This document shows positions 7,664-15,665 of a stretch of DNA of 64,000 nt, in pieces. The notes under the pieces are model-generated. The model had not been told where the DNA came from. It was given only the letters and a program-made list of their open reading frames with translations, and ran no database searches. Location of the stretch: contig NZ_CM001368.1 of assembly GCF_000177215.2 (NCBI RefSeq), positions 2,170,001-2,234,000 of the forward strand. Direction: 5' to 3'. Origin of the DNA: Solidesulfovibrio carbinoliphilus subsp. oakridgensis. Lineage in GTDB: Bacteria > Desulfobacterota > Desulfovibrionia > Desulfovibrionales > Desulfovibrionaceae. The translations under genes were made by a program, and so were the position numbers. Numbering within the stretch: the first letter of the stretch is position 1; each line of letters opens with the position of its first letter.

Positions 7664-8512
7664 CTACCGCAGGTACTTGAGAAACGGGCTTTGCGGCGTC
7701 AAAAAAATCCGGGTGTTTTGGGACATGGCCTTCTGGTAGGCTTCGAGGCTGCGGGTAAAGACGAAAAAGTCGGGGGCCTGGCTGACGGCTCCGGCCCAGA
7801 CGGACGTGGCTTCGGCGTCACCGACGCCGCGCAGCACCTCGGCCTGCCGTTCGGCCTCGGCCAAAAGCACGGCCCGGTCCTTGTCCGCTCCGGATTTGAT
7901 CTTCTCCATCTCTTCCCAGCCCTCGGAACGGTAGAGCTTGGCCTGGCGCTCGCGTTCGGCCCGCATGCGGCCGTAGATGGCCTGGGCGTTCTCCGGCGGC
8001 AGGTCGGTCCGCTTGATGCGGACATCGATCACCTCCAGGCCGTAGGGGGACAGGATTTCCGTCGATTTCTTGGTCACTTCGCCCATGATGAAGGCCCGCT
8101 TCGCCGAAACCACGTCCTGGAGGGTGTACTGGCCAAGCGCCACCCGCAGTTCGGCGTAGATGATGTCGTCGAGGCGGGCGTGGGCCCGGCTGACGGTGCG
8201 CAGCGTCCGGTAAAAGAGCAGCGGATCGGTGATGCGCCACCGGGCGTAGTTGTCGACCACCAGGTTTTTCTTGTCCAGCGTCAGGACCTCGGACGCCTTG
8301 GCGTCGTATTCGAGCAGCCGCGAATCGAAAAATACCACGTTTTGGATGAAGGGGATCTTGGCGTGCAGCCCCGGTCCCTTGGTGTCGCCCGTGGGCTTGC
8401 CGAGCTGGAGCACGATGGCCACCTCGGTCTGGTCCACGGTGTAGATGGTCTGGGCCGCGGTCACGAGGCCCACAAAGGCCACGACCGCGATGACGATATG
8501 GGAAATTCTCAC
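7664..8512 (-). CDS. hflC: HflC, SPFH-family protease modulator
   Basis: 282 residues, the usual HflC length. One N-terminal membrane anchor (about residues 5-22) is followed by an SPFH/band-7 domain (about 25-200) and a C-terminal coiled coil (AERERQAKLYRSEG onward). With HflK it forms a large membrane cage around FtsH on the periplasmic side and regulates degradation of membrane proteins. The GKPTGDTKGPGLHAKIPFIQNV region and the Ala/Glu-rich MRAERERQAKLYRSEG helix are characteristic. ATG overlaps the hflK stop by 4 bp, so the two are translationally coupled. Confidence 0.96.
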   Translation of the reverse strand: MRISHIVIAVVAFVGLVTAAQTIYTVDQTEVAIVLQLGKPTGDTKGPGLHAKIPFIQNVVFFDSRLLEYDAKASEVLTLDKKNLVVDNYARWRITDPLLFYRTLRTVSRAHARLDDIIYAELRVALGQYTLQDVVSAKRAFIMGEVTKKSTEILSPYGLEVIDVRIKRTDLPPENAQAIYGRMRAERERQAKLYRSEGWEEMEKIKSGADKDRAVLLAEAERQAEVLRGVGDAEATSVWAGAVSQAPDFFVFTRSLEAYQKAMSQNTRIFLTPQSPFLKYLR

Positions 8513-9642
8513 GGCTTGCCCCCCTTGGCCTTGGCCGGATCGGCCTTTTGCCCCTCGGAGCGGCCGGCCGGATTCTCCGGCGCCGGGACCTGGGGAGCCT
8601 GGCGCAGGGCGTCCAGGGACAGGTAGGGCACGGCCTGCCGGGCCGCGTCGTCGCTTAAGACCAGTTTCTCAAGCCCGGGGTTGGAGAGCAGCGTCTCCAT
8701 GCCTTCGATGTAGAGGCGGTCGCGGGTGATGTCCTTGGCCTTTTCATATTCGACGCGCAGCGCCGAGAACCGGTCCGCGCCGCCCTTGGCCCGGCGGATG
8801 ACCTGTTCCCGGTAGGCGGCGGCCTCGTTCAGGATGGCCGCCGCCCGGCCCCGGGCCTTGGGCAGGATGTCATTGGCGTAGGCGTCGGCCTCGTTGACAA
8901 GACGGACCTTGTCCTCCCGGGCGCTGGCCACGTCCTTGAAGGCGTCCACCACTTCCCGGGGCGGGTGCACGTCCTGGAGCTGCACGGCCAGGACGTCCAT
9001 GCCGCTGTCGTAGCGGTTGAGCATGGCCTGGAGCAGGGCCTTGGCGTCGGTCTGCACCTTGAGCTTGCCGGCCGTGAGCACCGAATCGATCTTGGCGTCG
9101 CCCATGACCTCGCGCATGGCCGCCTCGGCCGCGCTTTTGAGCGTCTGATCGGGATGGTCGATCTTGAAGAGATAATTGACCGGATTATTGACTTGGTATT
9201 GCACGATAAACTGCACGTCCACGATGTTCTCGTCGCCCGTCAGCATGAGCGACTCCTCGGGCACGGCCTTGTTTTGCAACGACGCGCCGTCGCGGCCGTA
9301 GTTCGAGTGGAAGCCCACCTCCACCCGCCGGACCTGGGAAACCTTCGGGGTCTTTACGGTCTCGACGGGAAACGGTAAGTGGTAATGCGGTCCTGGTCCC
9401 GTGGAATAGGCGTAGGCACCGAATCGCTGGACAATGCCGGCTTCGTCGGGCTCCACGATGTAGATGCCGCTGGCCAGCCAGAACACGGCCAGGACAAGGA
9501 TGACGATTTTCGGCCCGCCGGGCAGCCGTCCCTTGAGGGTGGACAGTTTCCGTCCCCAATCCTCGCCCACGCGGCCTGGATCCGGGAGAGGCGATCCCTG
9601 GCGGCGTTTTTGCTCGGTGAGCTTTTCCCAATCCCAGTTCAT
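8509..9642 (-). CDS. hflK: HflK, SPFH-family protease modulator
   Basis: 377 residues when started at ATG 9642 (MNWDWEKL, the usual HflK opening). ATG 9654 adds four residues; neither has a strong ribosome site. A cytoplasmic Arg/Lys-rich tail (to about residue 48) precedes one membrane segment (IVILVLAVFWLASGIYIV), a band-7 domain beginning EPDEAGIVQRFGAY, and a long helical region with PKARGRAAAILNEAAAYREQ. It is the HflC partner in the FtsH-regulating complex and first gene of the pair. It diverges from the phosphomannomutase gene with about 80 bp between starts, so both promoters must lie there or inside the neighbouring gene. Confidence 0.95.
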   Translation of the reverse strand: MNWDWEKLTEQKRRQGSPLPDPGRVGEDWGRKLSTLKGRLPGGPKIVILVLAVFWLASGIYIVEPDEAGIVQRFGAYAYSTGPGPHYHLPFPVETVKTPKVSQVRRVEVGFHSNYGRDGASLQNKAVPEESLMLTGDENIVDVQFIVQYQVNNPVNYLFKIDHPDQTLKSAAEAAMREVMGDAKIDSVLTAGKLKVQTDAKALLQAMLNRYDSGMDVLAVQLQDVHPPREVVDAFKDVASAREDKVRLVNEADAYANDILPKARGRAAAILNEAAAYREQVIRRAKGGADRFSALRVEYEKAKDITRDRLYIEGMETLLSNPGLEKLVLSDDAARQAVPYLSLDALRQAPQVPAPENPAGRSEGQKADPAKAKGGKP

Positions 9643-9724
9643 TCCAGGCGGCATAAGAGAGATAGGGGGGAAGGTCAAGGGACGCCCCGGTCGACCGTTT
9701 TCGCCTGGACCGCAAGGAGATCGC

Positions 9725-11098
9725 ATGAAGCCTGTATTGCCCGGGGTTTTCCGGGCCTATGACATCCGGGGCGTGGTGGACGTGGATTTCGATCCCGAGT
9801 GGGTGGAATGCTTCGGCCGGGCCGCGGGCGTCTATTTCAAGCGCCAGGGTCTTTCCCAGGCCGTGCTCGGCCACGACTGCCGGCTGACCTCCCCCGAATA
9901 CCAGGCCCGGCTGGCCGTCGGCCTGGCCTCCTCGGGCCTCGACGTGGTCTGCCTCGGCATGGTGCCGACCCCGGTCTTCTACTACGCGGTCAAGGCCCTG
10001 GGCCGCAAAGCCGGGATCATGGTCACGGCCAGCCACAATCCGCCGGAGTTCAACGGCTTCAAGGTCTGGTGCGGCGAAACCACCATCCACACCCAGGCCA
10101 TCCGGGAACTCTACGACATCATGGCGGCCGGGGAGTTCGCCTCCGGCTCCGGGATCGTGTGCGAGCACGACATCAAGCCGGCCTATGTGGAGCACGTGGT
10201 GGACCAGATGGTCCTGCCCCGGGCGGTGACCGTGGTGGTCGACGGCGGCAACGGGGCCGGCGGGCTTCTCTGCGCCGAGGTGCTGCGGCAGGCCGGGGCC
10301 CGGGTCATCCCGCTTTTCTGCGAGCCCGACGGCCGGTTTCCGAACCACCATCCCGACCCGGTGGTCCTTCACAACGTGGCCGATCTGGCGGCCCGGGTGG
10401 TGGCCGAGGGCGCGGACTTCGGCGTCGGCCTCGACGGCGACGCGGACCGCATCGGCGTGGTCGACGGCACGGGCCGGCTCCTGTACGGCGACCAGATCCT
10501 GGCCCTCTACGCCCGGGCGGTCCTGGCCAACCATCCCGGCGGCACGGTCATCGGGGAAGTCAAATGCAGCCACCTGCTTTATAAGGATATCGCGGCCCAC
10601 GGCGGCCATCCGGTCATGGCCGCCACCGGGCACTCGCTGATCAAGTCCCGCATGCGCGAGACCGGCGCCATCCTGGCCGGCGAGATGAGCGGGCACATGT
10701 TTTTCGCGGACCGCTACTACGGCTTTGACGACGGCCTCTACGCCGCCGCCCGGCTGGCCGAGATCGTGGCCGCCTCCGACGTGCCGCTGGCGGACATGCT
10801 GGCCGACTGGCCGGCCACGGTCAACACGCCGGAAATCCGCATGGATTGCCCGGACGCCCTCAAGTTCGCGGTGGTCGAGAAGGCCAAGGCCTATTTCAAG
10901 GACCGCTTCGACGTCATCGACGTGGACGGGGTGCGCCTGACCTTTCCGGACGGCTGGGGACTCCTTCGCGCCTCCAACACGCAGCCGGTGCTGGTCCTGC
11001 GCTTCGAGGCCGAGACCGAGGCCCGGCTGGCCGAAATCCGCCGGGTGATCGAGGAGCCGGTGGCCGGCTGGATTGCCGAACTCGGCGGCGTGGCGTGA
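9725..11098 (+). CDS. Phosphomannomutase/phosphoglucomutase
   Basis: 457 residues from ATG 9725, preceded by AAGGAG. It belongs to the alpha-D-phosphohexomutase family, which interconverts hexose 6-phosphates and hexose 1-phosphates for sugar-nucleotide synthesis (LPS and exopolysaccharide). Visible motifs are FRAYDIRG near the start, the active-site serine in TASHNPP (Ser103), the metal-binding loop DGDADR (237-242), the sugar-binding GEMSGH, and the C-terminal phosphate loop RASNTQP. The RASNT variant and overall length fit the AlgC/ManB group with dual mannose/glucose specificity, but which substrate dominates cannot be read from sequence. Confidence 0.95.
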   Translation: MKPVLPGVFRAYDIRGVVDVDFDPEWVECFGRAAGVYFKRQGLSQAVLGHDCRLTSPEYQARLAVGLASSGLDVVCLGMVPTPVFYYAVKALGRKAGIMVTASHNPPEFNGFKVWCGETTIHTQAIRELYDIMAAGEFASGSGIVCEHDIKPAYVEHVVDQMVLPRAVTVVVDGGNGAGGLLCAEVLRQAGARVIPLFCEPDGRFPNHHPDPVVLHNVADLAARVVAEGADFGVGLDGDADRIGVVDGTGRLLYGDQILALYARAVLANHPGGTVIGEVKCSHLLYKDIAAHGGHPVMAATGHSLIKSRMRETGAILAGEMSGHMFFADRYYGFDDGLYAAARLAEIVAASDVPLADMLADWPATVNTPEIRMDCPDALKFAVVEKAKAYFKDRFDVIDVDGVRLTFPDGWGLLRASNTQPVLVLRFEAETEARLAEIRRVIEEPVAGWIAELGGVA

Positions 11099-11144
11099 GT
11101 CCGGCCGGGGGCAGGAGCGGGGCATCGGAGAGGGACGGGGGGAA

Positions 11145-11177
11145 GCCTCCGGCGGCCAAAGGGCTCCCGCCCTTTGG
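11145..11177 (+). repeat. GCCTCCGGCGG repeat with 9-bp hairpin
   Basis: The constant block at 11145-11155 is followed by a perfect 9-bp stem with a 4-nt loop (11156-11177). It lies about 45 bp after the phosphomannomutase stop, the same 3' position as the copy at 1231. Confidence 0.78.
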
Positions 11178-11305
11178 AATCCCGTCACGGGCACGGAACG
11201 GGGCCTTTGTCTGAAGGTGTCCGCCTGCGGGTGGGCGGAAATTTGGGGACGAGGGGTGGCGGGCGACCCGCCCGCCGCCGCCCGGCCCCGGAAACGGAGG
11301 TGACC

Positions 11306-11812
11306 ATGGCCGTGTACGCGCGCCTCGTCCTGACCGTCCTGGCCGTCCTGGCCCTCCTGCCGGCCGCCGGACCGGTCCCGGCCCACGCCCAGGAGCCGGC
11401 CTTTCACCCCAACCCGGCCCTGGGCGAGATGCTGGCCAAAACGCTCTACATCACCCAGCCGACCAATCCCGGCGGCAAGAACATTCTGGACAACAGCTGC
11501 ATCTACAAGGACAGCTTTTCCCTGAGCCCTTCGGAAGAGCTCCTCGACCGATGCGACCTGCCCGCCGCAACCGGCCAGTTCACGGCCCAATACGGCCGGC
11601 CGGACGCCACCTCCCCGGCCCCGGGCGGCAAGACGCTCCTCGAATACTTCCTTTTATTCAACGAGAACGAATACCACGTGAAGGTCTTTATCGGCTGCGC
11701 CGCAGGCAAGACCGAGGCCTTCGCCATGGTCGAATGCAAGCGCGAACGCAACCGGGCCAAGCCCGGCCCGCCCAAGGACAACCGCTCGTTCTGGAAAAAG
11801 ATCCTCCAGTAG
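11306..11812 (+). CDS. Exported protein of unknown function
   Basis: 168 residues from ATG 11306 with an excellent ribosome site (GGAGGTGACC). The signal peptide ends near AHAQ (residue 28). The mature part has four Cys (NSCIY, DRCD, IGCAA, VECK), which probably form two disulfides in the periplasm, and a conserved-looking segment YGRPDATSPAPGGKTLLEYFLLFNENEYHV. The basic C-terminus reads RSFWKKILQ. Family not recognised. It is followed by a long inverted repeat and a convergent gene. Confidence 0.8.
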   Translation: MAVYARLVLTVLAVLALLPAAGPVPAHAQEPAFHPNPALGEMLAKTLYITQPTNPGGKNILDNSCIYKDSFSLSPSEELLDRCDLPAATGQFTAQYGRPDATSPAPGGKTLLEYFLLFNENEYHVKVFIGCAAGKTEAFAMVECKRERNRAKPGPPKDNRSFWKKILQ

Positions 11813-11838
11813 CCGGTTCGGGCCGGCAGCAATCCGAA

Positions 11839-11893
11839 CCGAGGCCGCGGGCCGCCGGGCCGCCCATGGCAACCCGGCGGCCCGCGGCCTCGG
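11839..11893. repeat. 21-bp perfect inverted repeat between convergent genes
   Basis: The arms at 11839-11859 and 11873-11893 are perfectly complementary with a 13-nt loop. The element sits between genes converging from both sides, so it could act as a two-way terminator, but there is no T run. It does not share the GCCTCCGGCGG block. Confidence 0.72.
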
Positions 11894-11976
11894 TGATGTT
11901 GACGCCCGCCGCCCCCGGCCGGGGGCGCTCTCCCGATCCTCGGCCGTGGCCGTCCGGGACGGGCAGCCGTGGCCTT

Positions 11977-12387
11977 TCAGGATGACGTCGAGGTGCCCCG
12001 GTAGGTCGGGGACTTCTCGATCAGGTCGGTCAGGAGGAGCACCATGGACAGGTCCCGCTTGTTGCCGGGCGTTATGGCCGACAACACGTAATCCTTGAGC
12101 GACGCCCCGGTGCCGGGCAGTTCCCGCCCGTCCCCCTGCTTGGTATTGTGCACGGCCTCCAGAAACGAAAGGAGCAGGTACGGCCACACGTCGTCGTAAT
12201 AGAGATGGTAGTCGAGGATCTCCTTTATCTTGAGCACGGCGTACATGATGTTGTCGGTTTCCCTGTAATCCCTGGTCCACAGGTCCCGATCGCTCAGATG
12301 CGGCCGTCTGGGGGACAGATTGGTCGCCATCCCCTGCTGCGGGTCCCGCGCCCGACGATGGTCTTCGATACGGATGATACGGGCCAT
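11977..12387 (-). CDS. Conserved-looking cytoplasmic protein, unknown function
   Basis: 136 residues from ATG 12387, preceded by a strong purine-rich site (GGGAGGGAGG). No signal peptide or membrane helix. The sequence is rich in charged and aromatic residues (DYRETDNIMYAVLKIKEILDYHLYYDDVWPYLLLSFLEAV), which suggests a helical fold. The C-terminus is Ser/Thr rich. I cannot assign a family. It lies divergently from the dehydratase remnant at 12597. Confidence 0.75.
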   Translation of the reverse strand: MARIIRIEDHRRARDPQQGMATNLSPRRPHLSDRDLWTRDYRETDNIMYAVLKIKEILDYHLYYDDVWPYLLLSFLEAVHNTKQGDGRELPGTGASLKDYVLSAITPGNKRDLSMVLLLTDLIEKSPTYRGTSTSS

Positions 12388-12486
12388 GCGCCTCCCTCCC
12401 TGGCGGCAACGCGTCCGGCTCTCCGGCCGGACGCTGGTTCTACCTCCCTTTTCGGCCGGTTGAGGGATTCCTTTAGCGCCGGCGCG

Positions 12487-12533
12487 ATAGTTTATTGCAA
12501 TACTATCATCTTGAAATTATTTAAATAAACTAT
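12487..12533. promoter_or_regulatory. AT-rich inverted repeat, candidate operator/promoter
   Basis: ATAGTTTATT (12487-12496) and its exact complement AATAAACTAT (12524-12533) flank an AT-rich core within GC-rich DNA. A second small inverted repeat (GATAGT/ACTATC) overlaps the left arm. It lies in the divergent space between genes starting at 12387 and 12597 and probably holds promoter elements for one or both. The regulator is unknown. Confidence 0.5.
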
Positions 12534-12596
12534 TTCACGCCGCCAGCACCTCCGCGTAAGGAAAGACGACCCCACCCCGGAGCCTGGAGGAAAACC

Positions 12597-13043
12597 ATGA
12601 GTGATCAAGCCCATACGGCCATGTGGGAAAGCCTCGATCTCGACCTCGAAGCCCACGACGCGCTGCTGGCGGTCCTGGGGAAATGTTACGGCGACATCGA
12701 CCTGTCCCAGGAAGGACGCCTGAAAGGAGCGGAATACCTCGATTTCGTCCTCTCGAAAGTCCATGGCCTGCGGATCCGGGAGATCCAGGAGGCCCAGGCG
12801 GCCGGCAAAAACGTGGTCGGCACCTTTTGCGGGTTCGTGCCGGACGAGCTGACGCCGGCCGCCGGGGCCGTCCAGGCCGGGCTGTACGCCGAGGCCGGGG
12901 CCGGCACGGAAAAAGCCGAAACCATCCTGCCCCGAAACACCTGCGCCCTGATCAAATCCCTTGTCGGCTTCAAGCTGGCCTCGGCCCTCGCTCGGGTCGT
13001 GCCCGCGAAGTCCGGGATGCTTATTTTTAATGCAACACCATAA
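12597..13043 (+). pseudogene. Truncated 2-hydroxyacyl-CoA dehydratase (HgdB-like) N-terminus
   Basis: 148 residues with a good ribosome site (CCTGGAGG). The sequence up to about residue 130 matches the N-terminal part of the 2-hydroxyglutaryl-CoA dehydratase D-component family: an FCGFVPDELTPAAGAVQAGL stretch and then LPRNTCALIKSLVGFKLA. Full-length members are about 370-430 residues and continue with the remaining cluster Cys ligands, which are absent here. After GFKLA the frame drifts into unrelated residues and stops at the AT-rich palindrome at 13042. The most likely reading is a 3'-deleted remnant. A stable short protein cannot be excluded because the start and ribosome site are intact. 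Confidence 0.75.
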
Positions 13044-13063
13044 AAAATACCGGCGTATTTTTT
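13042..13063. repeat. AT-rich hairpin, core of hairpin-element family
   Basis: A perfect 9-bp stem (AAAAAATAC/GTATTTTTT) with loop CGGC. The identical 22 bases recur at 27223-27244 inside the better preserved element there. TGCAACAC (13031-13038) just upstream resembles the right-hand end of that element (CGCAACAC). It lies at the end of the truncated dehydratase gene and may mark the rearrangement that removed its 3' part. Confidence 0.75.
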
Positions 13064-13138
13064 AAAAGCGCGCCGCAGGTTCTTCCCCGCTCCCCGGCCT
13101 CCCGCCTGGATTCCGGTCCTCCGGGCCGCCCTCTCTTT

Positions 13139-13199
13139 GTTGCGATCTGCAACCGTGGGAACCGCCGTTGCATTCTGTAACAGCCTGGTTGGTTACAAC
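13139..13199 (+). promoter_or_regulatory. Cluster of GTTGC-N5-GCAAC-like inverted repeats upstream of porin
   Basis: Three dyads: GTTGC-N5-GCAAC (13139-13153, perfect), GTTGC-N5-GTAAC (13167-13181, one mismatch) and GTTG-GTTA-CAAC (13188-13199). The first two centres are 28 bp apart. An AT-rich tract (13200-13245) follows and probably contains the porin promoter. The arrangement looks like tandem operators for one dimeric regulator. The rest of this 317-bp gap shows no gene. Confidence 0.5.
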
Positions 13200-13360
13200 A
13201 TTTCAATAAATTCATATATTAATAATTTACCTTTTATAACTTGTTTTCCCGTCCAAGGGGGCATACTCCGGGCTCACGACAATCTCCGGATTCGCCCCCG
13301 GACTTGCCGGTGCGTCGATGGCGTCTCGTTCTGCGAGCCCACGATTTGGAGGAAGGAATC

Positions 13361-14839
13361 ATGAAGAGACTTGGATGCCTGGCCCTTGCGGCCAGCATGG
13401 TTTTCGGCGCCCTGGGCGCCGCCCACGCCGCCACCGAGGTCAAGATGACCGGTGACGCCCGCGTGTACGGCAACTTCTTCGAGAACCGCAACTTCACCGG
13501 CTGGAACAAGGCCGGCACGAAAACCGAAGACACCTTCGAGATCTGGGAACGCTTCCGCCTGCGTTCCGACTTCGTGGCCAACGAGGCCGTGAAGTTCCGT
13601 CTGGGGTTGAAGGTCGAAGACGTCTGGGGCCACGGCACCTTCACGGCCGCCAACCCGGATGCCGCCACGTCCTTGCAGGTCGACCTGGCCTATCTGCAGT
13701 TCAAGGTGCCCGGCTGCGACAACATCCAGGTGACGGCCGGTCTGCAGGACGTCAACCTGCCGCAGTCGGCCCTGTTCTACAACAGCCCGGTTTTCAGCGA
13801 CAAGATGGCCGCCCTGACCATCACCGCGCCGCTGATTGACAACACCCTGTCGGTCATTACCGGCTTTGGCCGCCTGATCGACACCAACCGGACCTACGAC
13901 GCCACCACGACCCAGCGGGCCGACGAGCTGGACGCCTACTTCCTGGCCCTGCCCGTCACCCTGGAAGGCTTCAAGGCCACGCCCTGGGGCATGGTCGCCG
14001 TGGCCGGCCGCAACGCCGACTACTCGTACAAGGACACCACGGATACCGTGGATTCCGGCAACTCCTTCGCCAACACCCTGGTCTCCGCCGCCAGTTCCCG
14101 GAACATGACGACCAGCGGCCAGCTCGGCTCCTGGAAGAACTCCCAGAACCCCTACTTCTGGGTCGGCGGCGCGTTTGAAGTGACTGCCCTGGATCCGGTC
14201 CGTTTCTATGCCGACGTGATCTACGGCGCCGGCGCCACTTCCGACCACAAGGCCTCCAGCCGTGGCGGCTGGATGATCGACGCCGGTGCGGAATACACGG
14301 GCCTCGAGGTCGTCACGCCCCAGGTGTTCGCCTTCTGGTCCACCGGTGAGGACAAGTCCACCCGCAACGGCTCCGAGCGTATGCCGTACATGCGTTCCGC
14401 CTGGGGTCCGGGCAACAGCTTCCTCTTCGACGACAGCCAGGAGCTCGGCAAGGGTTCCAACATGTACGCGAGCCCGGTCGGCAACTACGGCATCGGCGCG
14501 TCCTTGAACAACATCTCGTTCATCGACAAGCTGACCAACCGCCTGACCTTCGTGTACATGCGCGGCAACAACTCGCCCCGCGCCATCCGTGACGCGGTGC
14601 TCAACTACAGCAACACCTACTTCACCATGGGGCATGACCTGACCACCAACGAATACCTCATGGGACTCAACTTCGACACCAAGTACATGATCTACGAGAA
14701 CCTGGCCGCCGTCATGGAGACAGGCTGGGCCCACGGTCAGTTCCAGCAGAGCGTCTGGGGCCATCGCCTGGCCCACGAGGCGAACAACAACGACAACAAT
14801 GCCTGGAAGGTCGCTTTCGGCCTGACCTACAAGTTCTAA
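13361..14839 (+). CDS. Major outer-membrane porin of Desulfovibrio type
   Basis: 492 residues. ATG 13361 follows GGAGGAAGG; the longer open frame upstream lacks a ribosome site. A signal peptide ends at AHA-A (about residue 23). The mature protein is rich in alternating aromatic/polar strands and ends in aromatic YKF, typical of a trimeric beta-barrel porin. Segments such as EIWERFRLRSDFVANEAVKFRLGLKVEDVWG and the C-terminal AWKVAFGLTYKF fit the Desulfovibrio outer-membrane homotrimeric porin family. Codon use is strongly biased to C-ending codons, as expected for an abundant protein. It should allow passive entry of small solutes. It is followed by a strong terminator and preceded by the dyad cluster at 13139. 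Confidence 0.92.
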   Translation: MKRLGCLALAASMVFGALGAAHAATEVKMTGDARVYGNFFENRNFTGWNKAGTKTEDTFEIWERFRLRSDFVANEAVKFRLGLKVEDVWGHGTFTAANPDAATSLQVDLAYLQFKVPGCDNIQVTAGLQDVNLPQSALFYNSPVFSDKMAALTITAPLIDNTLSVITGFGRLIDTNRTYDATTTQRADELDAYFLALPVTLEGFKATPWGMVAVAGRNADYSYKDTTDTVDSGNSFANTLVSAASSRNMTTSGQLGSWKNSQNPYFWVGGAFEVTALDPVRFYADVIYGAGATSDHKASSRGGWMIDAGAEYTGLEVVTPQVFAFWSTGEDKSTRNGSERMPYMRSAWGPGNSFLFDDSQELGKGSNMYASPVGNYGIGASLNNISFIDKLTNRLTFVYMRGNNSPRAIRDAVLNYSNTYFTMGHDLTTNEYLMGLNFDTKYMIYENLAAVMETGWAHGQFQQSVWGHRLAHEANNNDNNAWKVAFGLTYKF

Positions 14840-14867
14840 AGACGGCTCGGATTCGCCACGACGCACC

Positions 14868-14892
14868 AAGGGGGCCTTCGGGCCCCCTTTTT
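14868..14892 (+). terminator. Intrinsic terminator of the porin gene
   Basis: A 9-bp stem AAGGGGGCC/GGCCCCCTT closed by a stable TTCG tetraloop and followed by TTT. It starts 29 bp after the porin stop codon. Confidence 0.93.
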
Positions 14893-15050
14893 CGTGGCCG
14901 TCCCTGGTCCGCCGCCTTTCCGTCCGCTCCAGCCCTCTGCCTCCCTGCCGCCCGGATTCCAGGCTGGCCGCCCTGTTGACGCCGCCGGTCCGGGGGGGCA
15001 TGTTTCACCGACACATTCCCGCGTCTTTCGGACGCCGCAAGGAGTACCGC

Positions 15051-15431
15051 ATGGCCAAGCAAACCGTTGCCGCCGACCAGGCCGCCGCCATCGGCCCCTA
15101 TTCCCTGGGGGTATGGGCCGGGGACCTGCTTTTTGTCTCGGGCCAGACCCCCATCGACCCGGCCACGGGCACGGTCGCCGCCACCACCGTGGTCGACCAG
15201 GCCCATCAGAGCATCAAGAACGTGGCCGCCATCCTGGCCGCCGCCGGCCTGACCCTGGACCACGTGGTCAAGGCCACCCTTTTCATCAAGGACATGAACG
15301 ACTTCGCCGCCATAAACGAGGTCTACGCCAGCCATTTCCGCGAGCCCTATCCGGCCCGCTCCTGTGTGGAAGTGGCCCGGCTGCCCCGGGACGTGCTGGT
15401 CGAGATCGAGGTCGTGGCCAGTCGGGTCTAG
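15051..15431 (+). CDS. ridA: RidA-family enamine/imine deaminase
   Basis: 126 residues from ATG 15051, preceded by AAGGAG. RidA (YjgF/YER057c/UK114) hydrolyses reactive 2-aminoacrylate-type enamines released by PLP enzymes. The family pattern is complete: AIGPYSLGVWAGDLLFVSGQ near the start, KATLFIKDMNDFAAINEVYASHF in the middle, and the substrate-binding Arg in PARSCVEVARLP near residue 105, followed by VLVEIEVVA. It is a cytoplasmic trimer in known members. The stop codon is followed directly by a hairpin element (15433-15529). Confidence 0.95.
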   Translation: MAKQTVAADQAAAIGPYSLGVWAGDLLFVSGQTPIDPATGTVAATTVVDQAHQSIKNVAAILAAAGLTLDHVVKATLFIKDMNDFAAINEVYASHFREPYPARSCVEVARLPRDVLVEIEVVASRV

Positions 15432-15432
15432 G

Positions 15433-15529
15433 GGTGCGACCCTTAGAAATTCGCCGGCATTTTTAAGAAAATAATTATACTAGATGGTTATCCATGTAAA
15501 AAGCAGGTACTTTTTTCATGGATGCGACA
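15433..15529. repeat. Diverged copy of the two-hairpin element
   Basis: GGTGCGACCC (15433-15442) and GGATGCGACA (15520-15529) bound two AT-rich hairpins: 15442-15450 with 15459-15467 (8 of 9 pairs), and 15490-15503 with 15510-15523 (13 of 14 pairs). The layout matches the elements at 27156 and 46343: a TGCGAC-like end motif, hairpin, spacer, hairpin, end motif. It starts 2 bp after the ridA stop. The rest of the gap to 15666 shows nothing clear. Confidence 0.65.
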
Positions 15530-15665
15530 GCGCAGGCCCCCGGCGCCGGTTCATTCCCCTGTCTGTGGCATGGCTTTTCCCCTTGGCGTGCCAGTCGCCT
15601 GCCGGCCTTGACTTTCCGGCTGCGGCCATGGATTTTGGCCCATGGCCACAACCTCGGGAGAACCC

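Noticed and set aside
9185-11590. 801-residue open frame antisense to phosphomannomutase and hflK
   Set aside because: The composition is typical of a GC-rich shadow frame. Both real genes have clear motifs and ribosome sites.
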